Below are positions 54,755 to 63,751 of a stretch of 64,000 nt of DNA, one piece after another. Location of the stretch: contig NZ_FNJH01000004.1 of assembly GCF_900103225.1 (NCBI RefSeq), positions 343,644 through 407,643 on the forward strand, written 5' to 3'. The notes beneath the pieces were generated by a model, which worked only from the letters and a program-made list of their open reading frames with translations, was not told the origin of the DNA and did no database searches. Every line of letters begins with the position of its first letter. Within the stretch, counting starts at the first letter, position 1. Both the position numbers and the translations under genes were made by a program. This DNA is from Pseudomonas congelans (GTDB lineage: Bacteria > Pseudomonadota > Gammaproteobacteria > Pseudomonadales > Pseudomonadaceae).

Positions 54755-55054
54755 ACAAGGGTGGCGACTTTAACGCGGGTTAGCAGACCGGTAGAGAACA
54801 CAGACCCGGCGCACTCGAAAGTGCCCCACGCAAAGCCGCCATAAACGGTAATTGCGCTGCGTGTCTCTGGACAGGCTGCTAAACCCGGTCGCTGAAAAAA
54901 TCAGCGACCGACGCAGCCTAGAGTGCAGATTTGGCAGGCGCAAGAGCCCGGGATTTTCTCGGAAAAGTCATACGCAGGAAAGAGAAAAGACTGAAAGAAA
55001 GGTCCTGCAGGGCAGGTTTTTCGTGAGCGGAAGTAACCTGACTCTCTCAGAAGA

Positions 55055-55170
55055 GGACGCAGAGCGTCCAGAACGGCATTCCCACGCGGAGCGTTGGAAC
55101 GATCAGTTGAGAGCGCCTATCGTTCCTCACGCTCCAGCGTGGGAATGCCCTTCGTGACGCTCCGCGTCAT
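55055..55170. repeat. Facing pair of family A repeats
   Basis: One copy runs 55055-55113 (GGACGCAGAGCGTCC, then CCCACGCGGAGCGTTGG), and a second in reverse orientation runs 55119-55170 (TCACGCTCCAGCGTGGG, then GACGCTCCGCGTC). They lie between the DUF6124-like gene and the sulfonate-type importer. The remaining part of this 432-bp gap (54755-55054) shows nothing I can assign. Confidence 0.85.
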
Positions 55171-55186
55171 CCTCAAGCCGCGCCGA

Positions 55187-56206
55187 TCAACTGCCCTCGG
55201 TGCCCTGCGCCTCCTCGAAGAAATAATCCTTCCAGCTCGCCGCCTTGTTTTTCAGCACACCCAGTTCATGCAGTTTTTCAGCGTAAATGAAGGTGCGCTG
55301 CGGGGTGATAGTGAAGTCGATTTCAGGGTCGGAGACGATTTTCTCTACCAGCGGCAACGGCAGCTTCGATTGCTCGACGCGAATGTAAGTCTGCGCGGCA
55401 GCCGGTTTGTCGGCCTTGATGATCTTCTCGGCTTCGGCCAGTGCGTCGTAGAACGCCTTGTAGGTCTTGGGGTTTTCGTCGTGGAATTTTTCGGTGGTGT
55501 AGAGCACGTTGAACGTCGCCTGACCGCCCAGCACGTCGTAGGAGCTGAGCACCTTGTGCACTTTGGGGTTTTCCAGCGCCTGGTACTGGAACGGCGGGCT
55601 GGAAAAGTGCGAGTTGATTTCCGAACCACCGGCAATCAGCGCGGAGGTCGCATCCGGGTGCGCGAGGCTGACCGAGATGTTGTCGAATTTTTTGTAGTTG
55701 TCGTTACCGAACAGCTTGGCGGTTTCGATCTGCAAGGTGCGCGACTGGAAGCCCACACCGGCAGCAGGCACGGCGATACGGTCCTTGTCGGTGAAGTCCT
55801 TGAGGGTCTTGATGTTGGGGTTGTTGGTCAGCAGGTAATTGGGCATCGAACCCAGCGAGGCAATCGCCTTGACGTTCTGCTTGCCCTTGGTGCGATCCCA
55901 GACGGTCAGCATCGGCGGCACGCCTGCCGAGACCACGTCCAGCGCACCGGCCAGCAGCGCTTCGTTCATCGCCGTGGCGCCGGAGATGCTGTTCCAGTCG
56001 ACCTTGATGTCCAGGCCCTGTTCCTTGCCGTGTTTTTCGATCAATTTTTGATCGCGCACCACGTCGAGGATCAGGTAGCCGATGCCGAACTGCTGAGCGA
56101 TGCTGATCTTGCCTTCAGCCTGAGCGCCGCCGCTGAGCAGCGCGCCAAACAAGCCGAGCGTCGCCGCCAACACAGTCAGTGCCGGGCGTTGGAATGCAGT
56201 GTTCAT
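55187..56206 (-). CDS. Sulfonate/taurine-type ABC transporter, substrate-binding protein
   Basis: A 339-residue periplasmic binding protein of the TauA/SsuA (NitT/TauT) family. Signal peptide ends GGAQA before EGKISIAQQFGIGY. WNSISGATAMNEALLAGALDV and the FKDRIAVPAAGVGFQS-type region fit the family. ATG at 56206 is chosen because GGTGAGAACC stands before it. It is the last gene of the minus-strand operon dioxygenase-ATPase-permease-binding protein. The ligand is inferred from the neighbouring TauD-like oxygenase. Confidence 0.9.
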   Translation of the reverse strand: MNTAFQRPALTVLAATLGLFGALLSGGAQAEGKISIAQQFGIGYLILDVVRDQKLIEKHGKEQGLDIKVDWNSISGATAMNEALLAGALDVVSAGVPPMLTVWDRTKGKQNVKAIASLGSMPNYLLTNNPNIKTLKDFTDKDRIAVPAAGVGFQSRTLQIETAKLFGNDNYKKFDNISVSLAHPDATSALIAGGSEINSHFSSPPFQYQALENPKVHKVLSSYDVLGGQATFNVLYTTEKFHDENPKTYKAFYDALAEAEKIIKADKPAAAQTYIRVEQSKLPLPLVEKIVSDPEIDFTITPQRTFIYAEKLHELGVLKNKAASWKDYFFEEAQGTEGS

Positions 56207-56244
56207 GTGGTTCTCACCCTGATTAGTCAAAAAAAGACGGCGTT

Positions 56245-57111
56245 TCAACGCTGCATGCCCCAGCGCTTGACGGTCAGGCGCTCAATGTTGGCAAACAGCA
56301 GGTTCTCGACCAGCAGGCCGATGAGGATCACCGCCGCCAGACCTGCAAAAACCTTGTCGGTATACAGCTCGTTACGGTTCTGGAAGATGTACCAGCCCAG
56401 ACCGCCCTTGCCGGAGGACGCGCCAAACACCAGTTCGGCAGCGATCAGCGTGCGCCAGGCAAAGGCCCAGCCGATCTTCAGACCGGCGAGAATCGAGGGC
56501 AGCGCAGCAGGGATCAGGATGTGCCAGACAAAGCGCAGGCCTTTGAGACCATAGTTGCGCCCGGCCATGCGCTGGGTTTCCGAGACACCCAGAAAGCCCG
56601 CGTAAGTATTGAGCGCCAGCGCCCACAGCACCGAATGCACCAGCACGAAGATCAGGCTGTTCTGACCCAGGCCGAACCACAGCAGCGCCAGCGGCAGCAG
56701 GGCAATGGCCGGTAACGGGTTGAACATCGCAGTCAGCGTGCTGAGCAGGTCGCGGCCCAGTTGGGTGGACACTGCCAGGGTGGTCAGGGCGAAGGCCAGC
56801 ACGATGCCGATCAGGTAGCCCTGGATCAGTACGGTCAGGGAGATCCACACCTTGCCCGGCAACTCACCGGAAATCAGCCCGTCATAAAAGGCGGCGGCCG
56901 TTTGCAGAAAACTCGGCAACAGCAGGTCATTGTTCTGCAGACGTGCGGCCAGCTCCCAGATCACCGCCAAAGCAATCATGATGACGCATTTGCGCACCCA
57001 GCCCAGTTGCCAGATGCGCTGTGTCAGGGGCAGGTCGCGGGCCAGATCTTCCTGAGTGAAAGGCTCCAGCGTGATTTCATATTCTTCGCGAGCGGGAGGT
57101 GCGAGGCTCAT
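56245..57111 (-). CDS. Sulfonate/taurine-type ABC transporter, permease
   Basis: A 288-residue permease of the TauC/SsuC group with six helices. A cytoplasmic N-terminus of about 40 residues precedes MIALAVIWELAARLQ. The EAA-type loop lies around GRNYGLKGLRFVWHILIPAA. A family A repeat lies between this gene and the ATPase gene, within the operon. Confidence 0.9.
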   Translation of the reverse strand: MSLAPPAREEYEITLEPFTQEDLARDLPLTQRIWQLGWVRKCVIMIALAVIWELAARLQNNDLLLPSFLQTAAAFYDGLISGELPGKVWISLTVLIQGYLIGIVLAFALTTLAVSTQLGRDLLSTLTAMFNPLPAIALLPLALLWFGLGQNSLIFVLVHSVLWALALNTYAGFLGVSETQRMAGRNYGLKGLRFVWHILIPAALPSILAGLKIGWAFAWRTLIAAELVFGASSGKGGLGWYIFQNRNELYTDKVFAGLAAVILIGLLVENLLFANIERLTVKRWGMQR

Positions 57112-57140
57112 GATTCGGGTTTCCCGGTATTCGTGTAGAG

Positions 57141-57190
57141 AGGACGCGGAGCGTCCTGAAAGGCATTACCACGCGGAGCGTGGGAACGAT
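57141..57190. repeat. Family A repeat inside an operon
   Basis: GGACGCGGAGCGTCC, then AAAGGCATTA and CCACGCGGAGCGTGGG. It fills the gap between the ATPase and permease genes of the sulfonate-type importer. Its hairpins could reduce transcription or protect the upstream mRNA. Confidence 0.85.
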
Positions 57191-57202
57191 CAAGGCAGTC
57201 GC

Positions 57203-58084
57203 CTAGTAAGCAATCCGGATGTCCTGAAAATTCAGATCCTGCTCCACCGGCCCGGCCTCGCCTTCATCGAACAACAACCGATGAATACGCTGCGCGGTCT
57301 GCTGAAAGCCGACGCCGCCGAGGCTTTTCAGGTCGTATTGGTGGCTGTTGATTTCAGCCCGTACACGGCCCGGATGCGGTGACAGCAGCAGGATGCGGTT
57401 ACCGACCACCAGCGCTTCCTCGATGGAGTGGGTGACGAACAGCAGCGTGAAGCGGACTTCATCCCACAGCTCGAGCAACTCTTCCTGCATCTTGCGTCGG
57501 GTCAGTGCATCCAGCGCGGCGAACGGTTCGTCCATCAGCAGGATTTTCGGTTGCATGGCCAGGGCTCGGGCAATCGCCACGCGGGCTTTCATGCCACCGG
57601 ACAAGGTGTGCGGGTAGGCATCGGCAAACGCACTGAGGCCGACCTTTTCCAGGTAATAACGTGCACGCTCCAGCGCTTCGGGGCGCTTCAACGTGCGTGA
57701 TGCCAGCAGCGGAAACATGACGTTCTCGATCACGGTTTTCCACGGCGGCAACTGGTCGAATTCCTGAAACACCACGATGCGGTCGGGGCCAGGCTCGGTG
57801 ACCTGCTGTCCTGCCAGACGAATCTCGCCCTCACTGGGCTCGATGAAACCGGCCACCGCCTTGAGCAGGGTCGACTTGCCGCAACCGGACGGGCCGAGCA
57901 GCACGAAACGATCGGCCGGATCGACTTCGAAACTGACCTGATGCGTCGCCCGCACCACCCGTTCCGGGGTGCGGTATTCGAGGCTCACGCCGCGGACTTG
58001 CAACAAGGCTTCAGCGGTGGGCTGTGCAGCCGGTTGCGGCTGGGTGCTGGTGCTGGCCGTGTGGCCTTGCGCGACAGCATTCAT
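57203..58084 (-). CDS. Sulfonate/taurine-type ABC transporter, ATP-binding protein
   Basis: A 293-residue ATPase of the TauB/SsuB group. Walker A GPSGCGKST is at about 64-72, the signature is LSGGMKAR and Walker B is ILLMDEPFAALD. The N-terminus has a Thr/Ser/Pro/Gln-rich extension of about 25 residues. It follows the dioxygenase gene by 16 bp. Confidence 0.92.
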   Translation of the reverse strand: MNAVAQGHTASTSTQPQPAAQPTAEALLQVRGVSLEYRTPERVVRATHQVSFEVDPADRFVLLGPSGCGKSTLLKAVAGFIEPSEGEIRLAGQQVTEPGPDRIVVFQEFDQLPPWKTVIENVMFPLLASRTLKRPEALERARYYLEKVGLSAFADAYPHTLSGGMKARVAIARALAMQPKILLMDEPFAALDALTRRKMQEELLELWDEVRFTLLFVTHSIEEALVVGNRILLLSPHPGRVRAEINSHQYDLKSLGGVGFQQTAQRIHRLLFDEGEAGPVEQDLNFQDIRIAY

Positions 58085-58100
58085 GAACGGCTCTCCTGAA

Positions 58101-58997
58101 TCAAAATGGCGCGGTGCCTTGAATGGTCGTGCGATGCAGTTTGCGGCGCAGATGCGCCGGGCAGCCGGCAGCCAGGTGGATCAGGGAGCGGTTGTCCCAG
58201 AACACCATGTCGTTGGCCCGCCACTGGTGCCGATAGATGTGCTCGGGCTTCACGCTGTGGGCGTAAATCTCGTTGAGAATCTGGCGGCTTTCGTCCTCCG
58301 GTAGACCGAGAATGCGCGTAGTGAAACCCTCGCTGACAAACAGCGCCTTGCGCCCGTTTTCAGGGTGAGTGCGAACGATCGGGTGGCTGACTTCCACCAC
58401 CTGCGCCAGTTGCTCGGCGGTCAGGGTCGGACGCCAGTTGGCGGCGTTATGGCCCTCGGCGTAGCGTGCGGTGTAACTGTGCACCGCTGAACGCCCTTGG
58501 ACTGCATCGCGCAGGTGTTGCGGCAACGTCTCCCACGCCAGATGCATGTCTGCAAACAGCGTATCGCCGCCTTCACTCGGCAGCTCCTGGGCGTAAAGCA
58601 TCGAGCCCAGGCTCGGCAGCTCCTTGTAGGACAGGTCCGAATGCCAGTATTTACCGGCATCGCCCAGACCCACGGGCTTATCGTTCTCGACAATGTTGGA
58701 GACGATCAGGATTTCCGGGTGGTTGGCCAACAGAAACTGCTTGAGCACATGGATCTGCAACACTCCGAAACGCCGACTGAAATCGATCTGCTGTTGCGGC
58801 GTGATCTGCTGATCGCGGAACACCACGACATGGTGATTCAGATGTGCCTGATGCACACGAGCGAAGTCGGCATCGTTCAACGGCCTGGACAGATCCAGCC
58901 CAACGATTTCCGCGCCCACCTTTTCGGTGAATGGACGCACTTCGAAGGATTGCGAAGCAGGTTGGGCGGACGATGAAGCGAGGGAGGCTGCTGGCAT
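58101..58997 (-). CDS. TauD/TfdA-family alpha-ketoglutarate-dependent dioxygenase
   Basis: A 298-residue iron(II)/alpha-ketoglutarate dioxygenase. The metal triad is complete: His119 and Asp121 in KYWHSDLSY and His274 in IHLAAG. Arg285 and Arg289 follow at the same spacing (11 and 15) as the cosubstrate-binding Arg residues of TauD. In the family such enzymes cleave taurine, other sulfonates or alkyl sulfates, releasing sulfite or sulfate. It heads the importer operon. Taurine itself is not proven. Confidence 0.9.
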   Translation of the reverse strand: MPAASLASSSAQPASQSFEVRPFTEKVGAEIVGLDLSRPLNDADFARVHQAHLNHHVVVFRDQQITPQQQIDFSRRFGVLQIHVLKQFLLANHPEILIVSNIVENDKPVGLGDAGKYWHSDLSYKELPSLGSMLYAQELPSEGGDTLFADMHLAWETLPQHLRDAVQGRSAVHSYTARYAEGHNAANWRPTLTAEQLAQVVEVSHPIVRTHPENGRKALFVSEGFTTRILGLPEDESRQILNEIYAHSVKPEHIYRHQWRANDMVFWDNRSLIHLAAGCPAHLRRKLHRTTIQGTAPF

Positions 58998-59215
58998 GAG
59001 AACTCCGACTCCAGAACAATGTGACTGAAAGACGAAACTCTATAGCTATAAGAAAGAGAATTTAAATACCGTTAAAGAATATCGATAGTGCTGAAATTTT
59101 TCACTGCCTCGCTGTGTAACGTCAGCCAGCATAAATGTGTCATGACAGTTACATCGAAGTGTCAGAACGGCTTGCTAGGGTCGGCGCCTTATTCGACCTG
59201 AGTGAAGCGCCCGCT
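58998..59215. promoter_or_regulatory. Divergent promoter region of dioxygenase operon and autotransporter
   Basis: A 218-bp gap, AT-rich at 59040-59100 (TATAGCTATAAGAAAGAGAA and following), between divergent genes. Such A/T-rich, TATAAGAAA-containing sequences are common in front of sulfur-starvation genes controlled by CysB. No exact site is claimed. Confidence 0.45.
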
Positions 59216-62200
59216 ATGCGATCCAATAAACCGGTTGTCCATGTCATGGTGTCGTCATTGATACTGTCGCTGCTTGCCGTCTCGGTTCAGGCAGCGAGCC
59301 GTTCCAGTGACAATCGTATAAACGGCGTCGACCTGCTCTCGGGGTTCAACACCCTGTGGACGACCGGCGCAACCTGGGACACCGGCACGCCGACGGTCCT
59401 CGGCCAGAGCCTGCTTCGGCGCAACCTGCAAATCGTGGTCGACCGAGCCAACTCGCGCACGCTGGCGCAGGAAACCGCCGCCTATTTCGATGACCGCCGT
59501 GACCAGAGCTATAGCGCCATCAGCGGTCTGGGCTCGCTGAGCGATGCCTATAAAGCAGGCGCGGGCGCTTTCACGACCATCACGCAATTCGACGACAGCA
59601 ACAAAACCGTCAAGTACGACGACAAGGGCAACGGCGCAGGCAGTTCGTCCTCGGCGCTGGGCAAAGTGGTCGATCTGGTCGGTGCCGTACGCAACGATGC
59701 CTCCACGACCCCGGCCAAGTCCCACTATCTGTATCCACGACCATGGCGGCAGAGCCTGGACGGACAGAGCCTGGCATTCGTCGTCGCACCCTCCCTGCGC
59801 CCGGCCGAAAGCACCACACCGGCAAGCGACTCGGGTTTCCCCAGCGGTCACACCAACGCCGCCTACCTCTCAGCCTACGCATTGGCCTACGCGATCCCCG
59901 AGCGGTTCAGCGAGTTGATGCTGCGTGCTTCGGAGATCGGCGACAACCGCATAGAAGCCGGTATGCACTCGCCCTTCGACGTGATGGGCGGGCGTATCAC
60001 GGCGACCTATTTCGCCATCGACAACCTGTCCAATTCCGCCAACACGCAATTGCGCGCCGATGCTCGCGCCCAGGCGCTGGCCTATTTCACCGCTCAGTGC
60101 GGCGGCAACGTCAACAATTGCATGACGGCCATCGACCCGGCCACCGACCGCACTTCCCAACATGCACAGGACAAGGCGCTGTACACCGCGCGCATGACCT
60201 ATGGCTTCGACCCGGTCGGCCCGACCAACCTCGCCCCGGTCGTGCCGACCAACGCTGAAGTGCTGCTGGAAACACGCTTCCCGTACCTCGACGCCAGCCA
60301 GCGCCGCGAGATTCTGGCGACCACCGAACTGTCGTCGGGCTATGCAGTGATCGATCAGTCAGGTGGCTACGGTCGCTTGAACCTGTATGTCGCAGGCGAT
60401 GGTTACGGCGCGTTCAATTCCAACGTCACCGTCAACATGAACGCCAGCCTAGGCGGCTATAACGCCATCGACGCCTGGCGCAACGACATCAGCGGCAGCG
60501 GTGCGCTGATCAAGAACGGTACGGGCAACCTGATCCTGACCGGCAACAACACCTACTCGGGCGGCACGCTGATCAACGGCGGCACCCTGACCGGTCATGC
60601 CCAGGCCTTCGGCAGCGGCACGATCACCGACAACGCAACGCTGGTGGTCGATCAGTCCACCAACGACACCCTCGCCAACACCCTGACCGGCAACGGTGCG
60701 CTGATCAAGCGCGGCGTCGGTTCACTGAACCTGACCGGCAACAGCAGCCTGTCCGGCGCGACGACCCTACAGGCCGGTCGCCTGGCGGTAAATGGCAACC
60801 TCGGTAACTCCGTCGTCAGCGTGCAGCAAGGCGCAACGCTGGGTGGCAACGGCACCGTCGGCGGCATCAATGTCGCTCAGGGCGGCACGGTTGCGCCGGG
60901 TAATTCGGTCGGGCAACTGAACGTCAACGGTGACGTCAACCTGGCTCAGGGTTCGGTCTATCAGGTGGAGTCGGACGCCAACGGCAATGCCGACCGTATC
61001 GTCGCCAGCGGTCGCGCGACGATCAATAACAGCACGCTGTCACTGGTCGAGGGCGGTAACTGGCTGGCCGCCAGCCGTTACTCGATCCTCTCCGCAGCCG
61101 GTGGCGTGAGCGGTGCATTTGCCGCCGTGCAAACCAACTTCGCGTTCCTTACCCCGACGTTGAACTACACCGCCACCGATGTCGGGCTGACGCTGGATCG
61201 CAACGCACAAACCTTCGCCAGCCTGGCGACCACGCGCAACGCCAAGGCAGTCGCGCAGGGTCTGGACAGCGCGGGAGCAGGCAATGCGCTGTGGCGTCAG
61301 GTGGTGCAGGACGACGCCTCGACAGCACAGGCGACCTTCAAGGCGCTGTCCAACGAGCTGCATGCATCGACACAATCTGCACTGATCGAAGACAGCCGGC
61401 TGGTGCGCAATGCCATGAACGGTCGCATGCAACAAGCGCAATCCGCACAGGCGTTCGGCAGCACCACGCAAACCCTGGCCGGTGATGCCTCGCGCGGTGT
61501 GGTGTGGACCCAGGCCATCGGTGCGACCGGCCAGACCGACAGCAGCCGCGACGCTTCGGGCCTCGAAACCCGCACCAGCGGCCTGCTGTTCGGCGCCGAC
61601 GTACCGCTCGACGACACTTGGCGTGTGGGTGCATTGGCCGGCTTCAGCAACAGCAGCTTCGACCTGCGCCACGCGTCCGGTTCGACCGACAGCGACAACT
61701 ATCATCTGGGTGTCTATGGCGGCGCAAAATGGGGCCAACTGGGCCTGCGCCTCGGCGCGGTACGCACTTGGCACGAGCTGACCGCCAAGCGCACGCTGGA
61801 CCTGCCGGGCTCGTCCGAGCACTTCAAGGAAGACTACAAGGCAGCGACCAATCAGGTCTTCGGCGAACTGGGCTACACCCTGGAAATGGGCAACGCACAA
61901 CTTGAACCCTTCGCCAACCTGGCGCACGTACGCCTGGACACCGACGCCTTCGACGAGAACAGCAACGCCATCAGCCTGCAGAACAAGTCCCAGGACAACC
62001 ACATCACCTTCAGCACCGTGGGCCTGCGTGCAGCGACCCGCCTGAGCGCTGGCAGCGTCGTGATCAAACCCAACGCAACACTGGGCTGGCGCCGCGCCTA
62101 CGGCGACGTCACCCCGGAAAGCCGCTCGGCCTTCAGCGGCGGTGACACCTTCGAACTCTCCGGCGCCCCCATCGCCCGCAGCGCAGCCGTCCTCGGCGCA

Positions 62201-62314
62201 GGTGTCGACCTGGGGTTGAGCGATACCTTGAGCGTAGGCCTGAGCTACGACGGTCAGGTGAGCAACGACGCATCGGACCAGTCGCTGAATGCTCGGGTGA
62301 CATTGGCGTTTTAA
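59216..62314 (+). CDS. Autotransporter with PAP2-type acid phosphatase passenger
   Basis: A 1032-residue type V secreted protein. The signal peptide ends about SVQAAS. The passenger begins with a PAP2/class A acid phosphatase domain (to about residue 290) with all three motifs: K168-x6-R175-P176, S210-G211-H212 in FPSGHTN, and R245-x5-H251-x3-D255 in NRIEAGMHSPFD. Next come autotransporter-type beta repeats (GALIKNGTGNLILTGNNTYS and a second unit GALIKRGVGSLNLTG at about 425-520). The C-terminal 270 residues are the outer-membrane barrel, ending in VTLAF. The ATG at 59216 is chosen for its clean signal peptide; the frame is open from 59135. Moraxella MapA is a known phosphatase autotransporter of similar plan. 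Confidence 0.92.
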   Translation: MRSNKPVVHVMVSSLILSLLAVSVQAASRSSDNRINGVDLLSGFNTLWTTGATWDTGTPTVLGQSLLRRNLQIVVDRANSRTLAQETAAYFDDRRDQSYSAISGLGSLSDAYKAGAGAFTTITQFDDSNKTVKYDDKGNGAGSSSSALGKVVDLVGAVRNDASTTPAKSHYLYPRPWRQSLDGQSLAFVVAPSLRPAESTTPASDSGFPSGHTNAAYLSAYALAYAIPERFSELMLRASEIGDNRIEAGMHSPFDVMGGRITATYFAIDNLSNSANTQLRADARAQALAYFTAQCGGNVNNCMTAIDPATDRTSQHAQDKALYTARMTYGFDPVGPTNLAPVVPTNAEVLLETRFPYLDASQRREILATTELSSGYAVIDQSGGYGRLNLYVAGDGYGAFNSNVTVNMNASLGGYNAIDAWRNDISGSGALIKNGTGNLILTGNNTYSGGTLINGGTLTGHAQAFGSGTITDNATLVVDQSTNDTLANTLTGNGALIKRGVGSLNLTGNSSLSGATTLQAGRLAVNGNLGNSVVSVQQGATLGGNGTVGGINVAQGGTVAPGNSVGQLNVNGDVNLAQGSVYQVESDANGNADRIVASGRATINNSTLSLVEGGNWLAASRYSILSAAGGVSGAFAAVQTNFAFLTPTLNYTATDVGLTLDRNAQTFASLATTRNAKAVAQGLDSAGAGNALWRQVVQDDASTAQATFKALSNELHASTQSALIEDSRLVRNAMNGRMQQAQSAQAFGSTTQTLAGDASRGVVWTQAIGATGQTDSSRDASGLETRTSGLLFGADVPLDDTWRVGALAGFSNSSFDLRHASGSTDSDNYHLGVYGGAKWGQLGLRLGAVRTWHELTAKRTLDLPGSSEHFKEDYKAATNQVFGELGYTLEMGNAQLEPFANLAHVRLDTDAFDENSNAISLQNKSQDNHITFSTVGLRAATRLSAGSVVIKPNATLGWRRAYGDVTPESRSAFSGGDTFELSGAPIARSAAVLGAGVDLGLSDTLSVGLSYDGQVSNDASDQSLNARVTLAF

Positions 62315-62334
62315 GGCTGAAGCAACGGCAATTG

Positions 62335-62364
62335 GGCTGCTCTCTGTAGGGACGGAGAGCAGCC
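62335..62364. terminator. Hairpin between autotransporter and MFS genes
   Basis: Perfect 10-bp arms GGCTGCTCTC (62335-62344) and GAGAGCAGCC (62355-62364). It lies between convergent genes; no strong T run follows. Confidence 0.65.
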
Positions 62365-62415
62365 TGTCGAATCGATCAGGGGGCTAATCACTCTTGCGTT
62401 GGCCCTCGATTCCAT

Positions 62416-63663
62416 TCAACTCCAACCCTCGCCTTTTCGTTTCCCGGCCTCCCGATCAGCCTCAACAATAGCGGTCGGGAATGGGCTGCGTGCCTTTGCG
62501 AACCACCACAGGGCACCCGCCCCAATAACGCTCGTCAGCACGGCCAGCATCAGAATGACCTGGCGGACGCCCAAGGGCGCTGCGAGCAGGGCCACCAGCA
62601 AACCCGCCAGAGGCTGCGACAGGTTGTTGAGCAACGTGATCACGCCCACTGTCTTGCCGAAGTCCTGAGGCGGTATCACCCGCTGCCGGAGGGTGCGCAT
62701 GTAGACGTTGAACATCTTGTCGAAGCCGACGATCAACAGAAACCCCAGCGCATAGCCAATCAGGTTCGGGCTCAGGGCGCTGATGAATGCCCCGGTCGCG
62801 ATCATCGAAAAACCGACGCTACCCAGCACGCGCATAGGCAGAGCCACGCGGGCCAGGAAGAACAGGATCACGATGGTCGTCACCGCACCCGCCGCCTGCA
62901 GCCCGGCGTAGCTGTCTTTGCCGGCGCTGTACTCTCCGATCACCATGGCTGCCGAGGTCGCCAGCGTTACACCGACGATCAGGTTGACGCCTACTGCCAG
63001 CGTGATGATCTTTTTCAATTCCGTAAGGCTGCGGATATGCCCGAAGGCAATCCGTAACGGCTGCAGCCAGATGTCCTGATGCTGCTCGAACACCTCCAGC
63101 GTGATACGGCTGAGACGTTGCCACGCGAGCATGCTCAGGTCTGCCAGCAGGAACAGGCCAGCGGTCAACAGTACGACCCAGTGCCAGGCCCACACTTCAA
63201 GCATCAGTGCCGCGACCAAGGGCCCGAGAACCAGCCCGGACTGGTCGGCAATCTGGGAATAGGACAGCGTTCTGGTGTAGCTGTAATGCTGAAAGATATG
63301 CGGCATGAGCACTTCGCGCGCCATGATGCCTTGCGTGGTCAGCACCCCGCACAATGCCGACAGCACCACCAGCCATCCAATACCGCCAAAGATGGCGTAG
63401 AGCACCATCGCCAGCACGCACAGCGATGCCCGGTAGACCTGACTGATGTGCAGGATTTTGACTGGCGAGAACTTGTCGCAGAGGGCACCGCACAACGGAA
63501 ACGCGAGAAACCTCGGTAGCGATTCGACGAAAAACGCCAGCCCCGCCCATGAAGCGCTGTTGGTGGTCTGGAACACCACCAGCGGCACAATGAACAATAG
63601 AATCTGATCCGCCAGCCTGGACAGGAAAAGCGAGATGAAGAAAGCGAGGTAATCCTTACGCAT
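62416..63663 (-). CDS. Major facilitator superfamily transporter
   Basis: A 415-residue inner-membrane transporter with about twelve helices. The N-terminus MRKDYLAFFISLFLSRLAD leads into helix 1, and the loop between helices 2 and 3 contains GALCDKFSPVKIL, a variant of the MFS signature. The layout is like the drug or siderophore exporter group (MFS_3-like), but the substrate is unknown. The ATG at 63663 is chosen because AGGAGTTCTCC stands before it. It stands alone in this window. Confidence 0.85.
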   Translation of the reverse strand: MRKDYLAFFISLFLSRLADQILLFIVPLVVFQTTNSASWAGLAFFVESLPRFLAFPLCGALCDKFSPVKILHISQVYRASLCVLAMVLYAIFGGIGWLVVLSALCGVLTTQGIMAREVLMPHIFQHYSYTRTLSYSQIADQSGLVLGPLVAALMLEVWAWHWVVLLTAGLFLLADLSMLAWQRLSRITLEVFEQHQDIWLQPLRIAFGHIRSLTELKKIITLAVGVNLIVGVTLATSAAMVIGEYSAGKDSYAGLQAAGAVTTIVILFFLARVALPMRVLGSVGFSMIATGAFISALSPNLIGYALGFLLIVGFDKMFNVYMRTLRQRVIPPQDFGKTVGVITLLNNLSQPLAGLLVALLAAPLGVRQVILMLAVLTSVIGAGALWWFAKARSPFPTAIVEADREAGKRKGEGWS

Positions 63664-63751
63664 GGAGAACTCCTGTATGCCGGGACGTGCGTCGCTATTG
63701 ACCGAGCCAGGCATTGGAGCTTATTGGATTTGCGTGCGTCATGCTCAAAGA

